Notes under the pieces: model-generated
Seen by the model: the letters and a program-made list of their open reading frames with translations, nothing else
Database searches by the model: none
Told to the model about the DNA's origin: nothing
NCBI RefSeq assembly: GCF_900104145.1
Contig: NZ_FNLB01000006.1
Location: 1,323,001-1,387,000, forward strand
Direction: 5' to 3'
Length of the DNA stretch: 64,000 bases
Source: Pseudovibrio sp. Tun.PSC04-5.I4
Lineage (GTDB): Bacteria > Pseudomonadota > Alphaproteobacteria > Rhizobiales > Stappiaceae
Program-made: the position numbers and the translations under genes
Part shown: positions 55,629 to 63,766 of the stretch, piece by piece
Layout of the letters: every line of letters starts with the position of its first letter
How positions within the stretch are numbered: the first letter of the stretch is position 1

Positions 55629-55765
55629 CCAATATCACTCCCCATGCATTCTTTGCGGGTTTGGCCGCAAAAAATGCTGCACCTGAACTTCTGATGAAAG
55701 CTGCCGAGTGGTGTGTCAGAACACAGGAGCTCGAGCACCTACTAGGGACTTCAGTTGACGACAAC
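55629..55765 (+). other. Coding-like fragment cut by IS copy C
   Basis: A frame two bases off the ligase gene reads TNITPHAFFAGLAAKNAAPE, LLMKAAEWCVRTQELEHLLG and TSVDDN up to the IS left end. It has no clear start codon. Its composition is protein-like, so a downstream partner gene was probably truncated by the IS. Family unknown. Confidence 0.4.
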
Positions 55766-55851
55766 TGTCTGACGTCAGCCCCTATGGGTCCAAATAGCAG
55801 TATTTGATAAGAGAGTGTTTTTGGCTCATCGTAACCACTGAGGAGTGGGAC

Positions 55852-56226
55852 ATGAGACAGACAACAGGAACGTACAAAAGCCCTGGCGAGAAGATCGCCA
55901 AAGATAACAAACGCGCCACCCGCAAACATTATTCATCAGAAGAGAAGATCAGGATCGTGCTGGATGGGCTGCGCGGTGAAGACAGCATTGCTGAACTGTG
56001 CCGTAGGGAAGGTCTCTCCCAAGGCATCTATTAGAAGTGGTCGAAAGACTTCATGGAAGCAGGCAAGCGGCGTTTGTCTGGTGATACGGCGCGTGCGGCA
56101 AATACTGAAGAGGTTAAAGACCTCCGCCGGGAAGCCCGCGATTTGAAGGAAGTGGTGGCTGAACAAACGCTGGAACTCCGCTTGCTCAAAAAAAGCATGT
56201 TCGAGGGTGGGGGCGACCCAGAATGA
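55852..56226 (+). pseudogene. IS copy C orfA, amber codon
   Basis: Same protein as copy B orfA, with SPGEKIAKDNKRATRKHYSS near the start and TAG at 56032-56034 in place of a Tyr codon. Confidence 0.85.
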
Positions 56227-57203
56227 GATATGTCGCATCTGAGAAGCTGGAAATCATCAGGTTGGTTGACGAAGGCCACCTGTCAGCTCGCTAAACACTG
56301 ACCAAGCTCGGTATTCCCCGCACCACGTTCTATCGCTGGTATGAGCGTTATCTACAGCGCGGAGAGGCTGGACTGAATGATCAATCTCCCAAACCCAAGC
56401 ACGTCTGGAACCGCATCCCTGACGAGGTAAGGCGCAAGATCGTCAAGCTGGCTTTGAAAGAGACGGAGCTATCGCCTCGGGAATTGGCGGTTACGTTCAC
56501 TGATCGGGAAAAGTATTTTGTATCAGAGGCTTCTGTCTACCGCGTATTGAAGGCACACGACCTGATCACCAGCCCCGCCTTCATCGTCATCAAGGCAGCG
56601 AGTGAGTTCAAAGACAAAACGACAGCCATCAATCAGCTCTGGCAGACGGACTTCACCTATCTCAAGGTTCTCAGTTGGGGGTGGTATTATCTCAGCACGA
56701 TCCTGGACGACTACAGCCGCTATATCATTGCGTGGAAGCTCTGCACCAACATGAGGGCTGAAGATGTGACCGACACATTGGATCTGGCGTTGCAGGCATC
56801 AGGTTGCGACTAGGTTCACGTTGCCCACAAACCCCGGTTACTAAGCGATAATGGCTCCAGCTACGTCTCTGGTGATCTGGCAGAATGGTTACAGGGTAAA
56901 GGTATGAAGCACACGCGCGGCGCACCCTATCACCCCCAAACCCAAGGAAAGATCGAAAGGTGGCATCAAACTCTGAAGAACCGGATTCTGCTGGAAAACT
57001 ATTTCCTACCCGGTGATCTTGAAGCGCAAATTGAAGCCTTCGTCGATCATTACAACCATCAGCGATACCACGAGAGCATCAACAATGTTACACCCGCCGA
57101 CGTCTACTTCGGGCGCGACAAAGCTATTCTAAAACAAAGGGAAGGGATCAAACGAAAGACACTCGAAATGCGCCGCTTGCATCACAGGCAACACGCCGCA
57201 TAA
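56223..57203 (+). pseudogene. IS copy C orfB, two nonsense codons
   Basis: Transposase with TAA at 56292-56294 (shared with A) and TAG at 56811-56813 (shared with B). The DDE motifs WQTDFTYL, LLSDNGSSY and GKIERWHQT are otherwise present. Confidence 0.85.
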
Positions 57204-57277
57204 TCAAACCAACCAGATCAGCCAAACTCTCGCTTAGTTTTTCCAGCTCCTGGACCCAAAAACTCTGCCGACGCACA

Positions 57278-57391
57278 GATCCCGCATATCGTGACAAAAA
57301 CTGGCGAGCATTAAGACTTCGTTTGGCCGGCAGTAGAAAGGCCAAGTCCCGTGTCAATACTCACGTCCCAGCTTATCTTATCCATCGTTGA
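57278..57391 (+). pseudogene. 3' fragment of a phage tail gene upstream of the tape measure
   Basis: A frame reading in from the IS right end gives DPAYRDKNWRALRLRLAGSR KAKSRVNTHV and stops at 57389, overlapping the tape-measure start by about 40 bases. In P2-like phages a small tail assembly protein (gpE/E') sits here. Its 5' part was removed with the IS insertion. Confidence 0.5.
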
Positions 57392-59744
57392 CAGAGTAAC
57401 GGGACCAGCGCGTGCCGTTGCGCGCAACATTGAGGGGCTCAGAAGAGCAGCTCAACGAAACGCACACCAATTAACGTCAATGCGCGGCGGGATGCTGGAA
57501 GCTGCGGGCGTTGGTTATGTGTTAGCACGCGCACTTTCTGCCCCGATCAAGGCTGCTATGGACTTTGAAAGCGCCATGGCGGATGTGAAAAAAGTTGTCA
57601 AATTCGAAAGCCCTGATGGGTTGAAGAATATGACGAAAGATATTCGAAAGTTGGCACGAGAGACCCCTATTTCTGCGGAGGGGATTGCATCGATGGTTGC
57701 GGCGGCAGGACAGGCCGGAATGAAGGCACCAGAGGCTCTTGAGTTTGCTAAAATGGCAGCAAAAATCGGGGTGGCCTTTGAAATGGGGGCCGATGTGACG
57801 GGCGAAAGCCTGGCCAAGATCAAAACGGCTCTGGGATTATCCGTTGGAGAAACCGGTAAGCTTGCAGATGCTATCAATCACCTCTCAAATACGTCAGCAA
57901 GTAGCGCTCCCGATCTTCTTAACTACATGCGCCGTGTTGGCTCGATTGGGTTGCAATATGGCTTCACCGCCGAACAATCTGCAGCGGTAGGCTCTGCAAT
58001 GATTGCAGCAGGTTCTGATGCAGAGGTGTCAGCGACAAGCTTCCGCAATGTTGGCAAGGCACTTTCAAGGGGCGCGAGCGCTACCGGGAGGCAAAGGAAA
58101 GCCTATAAGCTTTTGGGCCTTGATGCGGTGAAGGTCAGCAAGAACATGCAAAAGAATGCCGTTGGCACGCTTAAAGCTGTTCTCGGGCAAATTCGCAAAC
58201 TCCCCGAAGAGGTACGAGCTTCCACGATTTCTGATCTGTTTGGAGATGAGGCGCGGGCTATTGCCCCACTCATCGAGAATGCTGATTTGCTGACGAACGC
58301 CCTTGGTTCTGTTGCCGAGGAAACCAACTATTTAGGATCGGCGCAACTGGAGTATGAAGCTCGGGCAAATACAACAGCTTACGCAATGCAACGGTTCAAA
58401 AACCAGATGACCGATCTTGCGATTTCTATAGGCAATGCGTTGCTTCCGGCCTTAGTCAAGATAATGGAGACCCTTGAACCTCTTATTACTACTCTGTCTG
58501 ATCTAGCCGCTGAGTACCCAGAAGTAACGGCCGCTGTTGTTGCATTAACGGCGGGTCTGGTAGCATTAAGGGTTGCGGCAATAACGGCGCGGTTCTCTCT
58601 CCTGTGGCTCAAGAACGGAGCTATAAATGCAGCACTTGGAATTCACTATGCAGCGGGGGTCATAGGAGCCGCAGTTGTACGCCTGAGGGCTATGTTTATT
58701 GGTGCATGGATGATGGCCGCTATCGGAGGTGGTGGGTTTTGGGCAAGTCTGATTACCGCAGCTTCTGCGGCTTCTGCCGCCATTACTGCGACTGTCTCGG
58801 CAATTGTTGCAGCGGTTGCTGCTGTAACAGCTCCCATATGGGGCCTGATTGCTCTGATAGTCGCCGCTATCGCTTCAATAGCTCTGGCGATCTATAATTA
58901 CTGGGAGCCGATAAGCAATTATATCTCCGGCTTTGCCTCGGTCATCTGGGAGGCTCTCCTGTCAGTTTTAGAAGCTTTGGGCGGCTTTGCCTCTGAAGTC
59001 GCTGCAGCTGTTGGGGACTGGGCAATGAAAAAGCTAATCGACTTTGGTGCATGGCTTGGAATTGATGAAGCGACCATCCGTGAAGCTCTTGATTCTGCGA
59101 TCACAAGTATCTCTGAATCCCTGTCGAGCATTGTTGAGACGGTCAAAGCTATTCCCGCTGAAATAGGCAACTGGATCTCTGAAATTTTTACGATGAATGA
59201 CTACTCGGATGAAGCGGAAGCTCAGTTCCGAGACGCGGGTTCCAGGGCCGGTCTTGCCATCGTAAACGCAATCAAAGATGCGTTTGATGGTCTTTTCACA
59301 TGGTTCAAGAACCTACCTGACATGATCATGGATGCGATTGGAAACATTGATATCAGTGGCCTTATCAGTTGGCCAAGCCCTCCGGCATGGCTAAGCAATT
59401 TATGGGGCGGGGCTGCAAACGACAATGCTGTGAAACAGAACACTGGAATTGCAGGAGCTCGGGCAGCTGGTGGGCCAATAGCCGGAGGTCGAACCTACCT
59501 TGTTGGAGAGCAGGGCCCGGAGTTTGTTACACCTTCGCAGTCAGGCTACGTCCACACCGCCTCAGACACTGCCAATATGATGGCAGGGGATGGAGCTGGC
59601 GCAACTGGTGGCCAAGGGGTCAGCTTCGGGGACGTTCATTTCCATGGCGTCGAGAATGCTTCTGACGTGTTCGATGAATTCGCAGAGCTGGTCGAAGATC
59701 GACTGTCCGGACTTCAAGCTGATCAAGAATATGCGGTGCGCTGA
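57351..59744 (+). CDS. Phage tail tape measure protein (P2-like)
   Basis: 797-aa protein that sets tail length. The GTG start gives SILTSQLILSIVDRVTGPAR. The N-terminal TIGR01760-type domain includes FESAMADVKKVVKFESPDGL and LARETPISAEGIASMVAAAG. A central run of hydrophobic alanine-rich segments (about residues 395-510) and a C-terminal glycine-rich region (ARAAGGPIAGGRTYLVGEQG) follow. Stop and next start overlap (TGATG). Confidence 0.92.
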   Translation: MSILTSQLILSIVDRVTGPARAVARNIEGLRRAAQRNAHQLTSMRGGMLEAAGVGYVLARALSAPIKAAMDFESAMADVKKVVKFESPDGLKNMTKDIRKLARETPISAEGIASMVAAAGQAGMKAPEALEFAKMAAKIGVAFEMGADVTGESLAKIKTALGLSVGETGKLADAINHLSNTSASSAPDLLNYMRRVGSIGLQYGFTAEQSAAVGSAMIAAGSDAEVSATSFRNVGKALSRGASATGRQRKAYKLLGLDAVKVSKNMQKNAVGTLKAVLGQIRKLPEEVRASTISDLFGDEARAIAPLIENADLLTNALGSVAEETNYLGSAQLEYEARANTTAYAMQRFKNQMTDLAISIGNALLPALVKIMETLEPLITTLSDLAAEYPEVTAAVVALTAGLVALRVAAITARFSLLWLKNGAINAALGIHYAAGVIGAAVVRLRAMFIGAWMMAAIGGGGFWASLITAASAASAAITATVSAIVAAVAAVTAPIWGLIALIVAAIASIALAIYNYWEPISNYISGFASVIWEALLSVLEALGGFASEVAAAVGDWAMKKLIDFGAWLGIDEATIREALDSAITSISESLSSIVETVKAIPAEIGNWISEIFTMNDYSDEAEAQFRDAGSRAGLAIVNAIKDAFDGLFTWFKNLPDMIMDAIGNIDISGLISWPSPPAWLSNLWGGAANDNAVKQNTGIAGARAAGGPIAGGRTYLVGEQGPEFVTPSQSGYVHTASDTANMMAGDGAGATGGQGVSFGDVHFHGVENASDVFDEFAELVEDRLSGLQADQEYAVR

Positions 59745-60178
59745 TGCTTTACATGTTGGGAGCTTTGCAGATGGATACCTTTCCGTTTAACGCGGATAAG
59801 GTGTCGATCTCCGGCAAGGCAGATAAAGCCAAGAAGGCTGTCATAGGCGGGATTAAGCCCGGCGAGTTCACCGGTGATGGCGGGAAGACCATCAGCCTTT
59901 CCGGCCAATTGTTACCGACCAGAATTGGCGGATTAACAGAGTTGGACATTGCCGACACCATGCGCAAAACGGGCGAGGTATTCCCTGTCATGCGCGGCGA
60001 TGGAAAGCGGTTGGGCAATTACTCCATCAAGTCTTCAAAAGAAACACACAAAGAGCTTGAACGAGACGGGATCGGGTTTGTGGTCAACTACCATCTGGTG
60101 CTTGATCAAGAGCCTGATGAAACGCCGCACTCGCCAGATCTGGTGAATGATCTGCTTTCAGTATTCGAGCTTTTCTAG
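59744..60178 (+). CDS. Phage tail protein gpU (P2-like)
   Basis: 144-aa tail completion protein. LYMLGALQMDTFPFNADKVS, GLTELDIADTMRKTGEVFPV and GNYSIKSSKETHKELERDGI match the P2 gpU family. Translationally coupled to the tape measure gene; gpX follows 9 bases later. Confidence 0.9.
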   Translation: MLYMLGALQMDTFPFNADKVSISGKADKAKKAVIGGIKPGEFTGDGGKTISLSGQLLPTRIGGLTELDIADTMRKTGEVFPVMRGDGKRLGNYSIKSSKETHKELERDGIGFVVNYHLVLDQEPDETPHSPDLVNDLLSVFELF

Positions 60179-60187
60179 GGGGCTTTT

Positions 60188-60412
60188 ATGTCCAAGAAGA
60201 TAACCGTTACAGGTGAAGGCATCACGCTGGACCTGCTGCTGGTGCGCGCTCATGGCTGGCGCGGCCAAGAGCTGATCCATGAAGCTTTGCAGCTCAATCC
60301 CGGCATTGCAGGCGAGGGGCCTTATCTGAAGCAAGGAAGGACAGTCATCCTTCCAGCGCTGCCAGTGCAAACCTCAAAAACACCAGCCCCCACCATAGAC
60401 CTGTTTGGATAA
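60188..60412 (+). CDS. Phage tail protein gpX (P2-like)
   Basis: 74-aa protein. The length, TGEGITLDLLLVRAHGWRGQ near the N-terminus and LNPGIAGEGPYLKQGRTVIL PALP match gpX, which has a LysM-like peptidoglycan-binding fold. A ribosome-binding site (AGGGGGC) precedes the ATG. gpD starts 3 bases after its stop. Confidence 0.88.
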   Translation: MSKKITVTGEGITLDLLLVRAHGWRGQELIHEALQLNPGIAGEGPYLKQGRTVILPALPVQTSKTPAPTIDLFG

Positions 60413-60415
60413 TGC

Positions 60416-61510
60416 ATGAGCAAGTGGATTGTAGATTGGTCTGTTTTGATCAATGGAGAAGATATCTCTCAGGATCTTCGCCCTTATCTTATGAATATTT
60501 CTGCAACGGATAAAGCTGGTTTTAGTTCGGACGGCTGCTCTCTTGCGCTTGATGACAGAGCAGGGCAAATCAAATTACCCAGTGCTGGTCACAAGCTCAT
60601 CGTGAAACTTGAAGGGCAAAAGATCTTTGAAGGAATAACAGATCGCCCGGATTCCTCTGGCAGCAGATCGGGTGGGCAAAAGCTTGCGATCAAGGCAAAG
60701 GGCTTTGATGAGCGTTCCAAAGTAAAGCAGCCCCTGTTCTTCCATAAGGATGATGCGACCCTGGAAGGGTTTATGAAGGTTGCCGCGAAAAAAGCAGGCT
60801 TTGAAATCAAGGTTGATCCTGCATTCAAAGAGATCTTCCGAGACTACTGGCCTGCCAATGGAGAGAGCTTCCTTGCCCTTGGGCAGCGTTATGCCAAAGA
60901 GCATAATGGTGCGTTCAAGATCCGTGACAAAGTAGCTGTGCTGCTGCCATTGGGAGCAGCGAACGGATTACCAGTCATCAAATGCACAAGACCGGGAAAC
61001 ATCATCTCATGGCGCATCAAGCCACGCGATTTGAAGCGTGTGTTTTCCGGTGGTTCGGCAAGGTATGTGGATCGGGAAAAGGGCGAGGTGGTTGAGGTCA
61101 AAAGACCGTACAAAGCCGATGAGATTGAAGACACAGCCCTTAATGCGATCCGCTCAACGGCCAGCGATGAAAAACAGGCTCTTGAACAGATCAAAGCGCG
61201 GGAAAGCCAAGGGCAGCGTGAGAAGGCCTCTGGGACAATAACCATTGATCTGGCACCCAATGCCCAAGCCGAAGGGCTATGCCAAGTGGAAGGCATAAAG
61301 ACCGGAATTGATGGCACCTACCGCATTGAAAGCCGCACTCACAAAGCCTCTCGCGGAAGCGGAGCAACAACGGCTTTGAGTTTGAAAGATCCGCAGGATG
61401 GAGCTGGGAAACGTGAGGGCAAAAAAGCAGCAACCCCAAGTCCTGAGCCGGCGCCCAAACCTTCAGGCGATGGGTTAAACCGGAACGGGAGGACTGGAAC
61501 CCAGCAATGA
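60416..61510 (+). CDS. Phage late control/tail protein gpD (P2-like)
   Basis: 364-aa baseplate hub-type protein (gp27/VgrG-like). SKWIVDWSVLINGEDISQDL, SDGCSLALDDRAGQIKLPSA and RDYWPANGESFLALGQRYAK AHNGAF-like segments are characteristic. The C-terminus is low-complexity (EPAPKPSGDGLNRNGRTGTQ). Last gene of the tail block. Confidence 0.9.
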   Translation: MSKWIVDWSVLINGEDISQDLRPYLMNISATDKAGFSSDGCSLALDDRAGQIKLPSAGHKLIVKLEGQKIFEGITDRPDSSGSRSGGQKLAIKAKGFDERSKVKQPLFFHKDDATLEGFMKVAAKKAGFEIKVDPAFKEIFRDYWPANGESFLALGQRYAKEHNGAFKIRDKVAVLLPLGAANGLPVIKCTRPGNIISWRIKPRDLKRVFSGGSARYVDREKGEVVEVKRPYKADEIEDTALNAIRSTASDEKQALEQIKARESQGQREKASGTITIDLAPNAQAEGLCQVEGIKTGIDGTYRIESRTHKASRGSGATTALSLKDPQDGAGKREGKKAATPSPEPAPKPSGDGLNRNGRTGTQQ

Positions 61511-61636
61511 TCCGATAAAATTCAAACTCGAAGAATCAAGGACGGAAATAACCGGTATCAAAAATTGCAATATACGAGCTCTCGTGAGCTAGCTACTTTC
61601 GAAGTTGATGTTCGCCATAAAACGACGGGAATTGCG

Positions 61637-62335
61637 ATGTCACTCACTGAGATCGATAGCATTAGAACGCTTTTTGATAACGCCGATAGTTTCTTGATTC
61701 TGGGCGCATTGATTGCACTTTACATAGTGCATCATAGTAGAGACACACGCATGAGCAACCTAAGCGTGCTTCCTTGGTTGCTCTTCTGGTTACTCTTAGT
61801 TTACTCAACCCACAGCTTGATTACTGGTTTAGCGGGCTATGCTGCAAACACCGCAGGAGAGATACGATTTTGCTCATCTTCAGCATCCGAAGATTGTACT
61901 CCATTTCGGATATCTGAATTGTTCAATGTAATTAATTTCATTGCGCCGCAACTGGTTTTGGTGTTCGCAATTTTTGCTGCATATTTTTGGAGAAGCCGGT
62001 TAAGGCTGATAGTGCTTAAAAAGCTGAAATCCCGTGGAATTTGGGAACCTGAGTTTACTTCCACCCAACAGATTATTTTCTTGACTGGTGAAAAGCCTAC
62101 CGGCCAAGTCGCTGTGCACACTTCGCGTGGAACTTACTTATCAATAGATCTCGCCCAGTTTGAGGAACAGCCTCATGGTGGTGTTTATTTGGGCTCTGAC
62201 GGGGCTATTGCGATACATGTCACGCATGTTCTAGATGAAGAAACAAAAATGGCGAAATCAGTCGAGCAAACCGATCCGCCTACTTTGACAATATTTCCTG
62301 CCTCAGAAATTGAGGCGATAGAAGTGCAACACTAA
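61637..62335 (+). CDS. Membrane protein with cytoplasmic domain, possible prophage moron
   Basis: 232 aa from the ATG at 61637 (an upstream TTG at 61565 is less likely). Three hydrophobic spans (FLILGALIALYIVH, LPWLLFWLLLVYS, FIAPQLVLVFAIFAAYFW) are followed by a soluble C-terminal domain (IFLTGEKPTGQVAVHTSRGT, IFPASEIEAIEVQ). It sits between tail and lysis genes where P2-like phages have none, has more A+T than its neighbours, and is followed by an opposite-strand small gene and a terminator. The architecture suggests a lysogenic-conversion or exclusion gene; function unknown. Confidence 0.65.
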   Translation: MSLTEIDSIRTLFDNADSFLILGALIALYIVHHSRDTRMSNLSVLPWLLFWLLLVYSTHSLITGLAGYAANTAGEIRFCSSSASEDCTPFRISELFNVINFIAPQLVLVFAIFAAYFWRSRLRLIVLKKLKSRGIWEPEFTSTQQIIFLTGEKPTGQVAVHTSRGTYLSIDLAQFEEQPHGGVYLGSDGAIAIHVTHVLDEETKMAKSVEQTDPPTLTIFPASEIEAIEVQH

Positions 62336-62337
62336 AA

Positions 62338-62520
62338 TTAGGCGATTTCTAGTTCCTGTTTTTCGTGTACTTCAACTTCATTATTAGTTTTTTCGGGTTT
62401 TCTGCGAGCAAACAGTGTGGAATGAGGAGTTACATCTTTCACTCTGTCTCTATTTTTTTTAGTTCGCAACGTAAATTGCTCGGCGTATAAGTCATTTTCA
62501 GTTTTTAAAATTACGGGCAT
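62338..62520 (-). CDS. Small charged protein, 60 aa, opposite the moron-like gene
   Basis: Lysine/glutamate-rich product (PVILKTENDLYAEQFTLRTK, NRDRVKDVTPHSTLFARRKP) ending 2 bases from the convergent membrane-protein gene. AGAGGGAT precedes the ATG. The tight convergent packing suggests the two came in together. Family unknown. Confidence 0.5.
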   Translation of the reverse strand: MPVILKTENDLYAEQFTLRTKKNRDRVKDVTPHSTLFARRKPEKTNNEVEVHEKQELEIA

Positions 62521-62649
62521 TGTATATCCCTCTATAATCTGGCGTTTTCGATATTAAGTTATTCCGACTGTAAGATACTTTTACTTAAATATTACATCAA
62601 GACCAGTGATTGCATCCAAGAAATATTATGGTAGCAGAATCAACAACCA

Positions 62650-62675
62650 ACCCGCCCTATGAGGCGGGTTTTTTC
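62650..62675 (+). terminator. Terminator before the lysis genes
   Basis: AACCCGCC-CTATGA-GGCGGGTT stem followed by TTTTTT, ending about 15 bases before the lysozyme start. It would separate the preceding insert from the lysis genes unless antitermination or a promoter in this gap operates. Confidence 0.85.
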
Positions 62676-62689
62676 ATGGAGTTATCACT

Positions 62690-63160
62690 ATGAAATCAAC
62701 AAAGACCCGCCTTGCAGGTTGGGTAATAGCCCTCATTATTGCCTTTGTCGGCACATGGGAAGGTCTTCGAACCACTGCTTATTCAGACATCGTTGGTGTC
62801 CCAACCATCTGCTACGGCGAAACAAAAGGCGTCAAGATGGGTGACACCGCCACAAAGGCTGAATGTGACACCATACTGATCCAGTCTCTAAGACGTCATG
62901 AAACCGGTATGAGGCGGTGCTTAAAATACCCGGATAAAATCCCAATCAAGACCTATATTGCGTTTGTATCGCTCACATACAACGTTGGAACAGGCAATTT
63001 CTGCAGGTCTACGGCACGGCGGCGGCTGGATAAAGGTGATTGGGCGGGCGCATGCAAAGCTGCCACTTGGTTCAACAGGGCTGGTGGTCGCAAAGTGTCA
63101 GGCCTCGTGAACCGAAGGCAGGCTGAATATAAGCTCTGCATGCAAGGTGCTCGTAAATGA
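62690..63160 (+). CDS. Phage lysozyme (GH24), signal-anchor-release type endolysin
   Basis: 156-aa muramidase. The N-terminal span RLAGWVIALIIAFVGTWEGL is immediately followed by the catalytic triad E-x8-D-x5-T (Glu24, Asp33, Thr39), the arrangement of SAR endolysins such as those of P1 and phage 21. SLTYNVGTGNFCRSTARRRL is the conserved second half. GGAG precedes the ATG. It overlaps the Rz-like gene by 4 bases. Confidence 0.93.
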   Translation: MKSTKTRLAGWVIALIIAFVGTWEGLRTTAYSDIVGVPTICYGETKGVKMGDTATKAECDTILIQSLRRHETGMRRCLKYPDKIPIKTYIAFVSLTYNVGTGNFCRSTARRRLDKGDWAGACKAATWFNRAGGRKVSGLVNRRQAEYKLCMQGARK

Positions 63161-63588
63161 GTACGTTCCTCATGCTGTTGGGGTTAAGCACATACAAGAT
63201 TATAGCTGTTCTGGCACTCGGTGGGGCTGTGCTTGCATTCGCTGTAAGGATTGACCCCCGAATACCCAAAGCCCTCTCCACGCTAGTTTGTGTAGCTCTG
63301 CTATGTGTCTCTGTCTGGTTCTCGTCTGCATATCATTATGACAAGCAGGCCGAATTGGGTCGGCTCAACGCAGACCTTCAAGCATTGAACCGTATAGCCG
63401 CTGCACATGAGCGCGTTTCAACCCAAGCTAACGCAGCTCTATTGAAACGTATTGAGCAGGTAGGCGACCTCCAAAAACAGGTAACAGAATATGAAGTTGA
63501 GTTGGAAAGGGGCGGTGTCTCTGCCTGTCCTGCTGATGACGCTTATCTTAAGCGGATGCGCGCAATCAGGTTCGGGCAAGCACCTTGA
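63157..63588 (+). CDS. Rz-like inner-membrane spanin
   Basis: 143-aa protein with two N-terminal hydrophobic stretches (YKIIAVLALGGAVLAFAV, LSTLVCVALLCVSVWFSSAY) and a long coiled-coil periplasmic part (ELGRLNADLQALNRIAAAHE, RIEQVGDLQKQVTEYEVELE). It couples to the outer-membrane Rz1 encoded within its 3' end and fuses the membranes at the last step of lysis. Confidence 0.85.
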   Translation: MSTFLMLLGLSTYKIIAVLALGGAVLAFAVRIDPRIPKALSTLVCVALLCVSVWFSSAYHYDKQAELGRLNADLQALNRIAAAHERVSTQANAALLKRIEQVGDLQKQVTEYEVELERGGVSACPADDAYLKRMRAIRFGQAP

Positions 63589-63766
63589 ACTCCCTCAACC
63601 TGTCTCAGATCTTACCGAGCGGTGCACAGACCCCGGCGTTTCCGGTGACAAAGGCAAGGATGCAATCAGGCATAGAGCTGCGTTGGTTGCATGTGAATCA
63701 AAACGGCAAGGTTGGCAAGCCTTCTACAGCACGGTCAAAGACAACTTGAAAGGTGGGGTCAAATGA
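63491..63766 (+). CDS. Rz1-like outer-membrane spanin lipoprotein
   Basis: 91-aa lipoprotein in another frame, starting inside Rz: KLSWKGAVSLPVLLMTLILS followed by GC gives a lipobox (LSGC). It has proline (ELPQPVSD) and paired-cysteine features of Rz1 proteins. The nested arrangement with Rz is the classical lambda layout. Confidence 0.85.
   Translation: MKLSWKGAVSLPVLLMTLILSGCAQSGSGKHLELPQPVSDLTERCTDPGVSGDKGKDAIRHRAALVACESKRQGWQAFYSTVKDNLKGGVK

Larger units (their letters stand above)
55766..57277 (+). mobile_element. IS3-like insertion sequence, copy C (1512 bp), mosaic
   Basis: Ends as in copy A (left TGTCTGACGTCAGCC) and all copies on the right. Left part shares copy A's lesions (orfA TAG at 56032, orfB TAA at 56292). 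Right part shares copy B's (TAG at 56811 and the segment YFLPGDLEAQIEAFVDHYNH). This makes C a recombinant of A-like and B-like parents. It lies between the ligase locus and P2-like tail genes. Confidence 0.9.

Noticed and set aside
24406..56813. Genome-wide amber recoding explaining the TAG codons in the IS copies and lysin
   Set aside because: Lesions also include TAA codons and frameshifts, and TAG replaces Tyr, Gln and Trp codons in different places. Decay is simpler. Intact genes in the window show no internal TAG.
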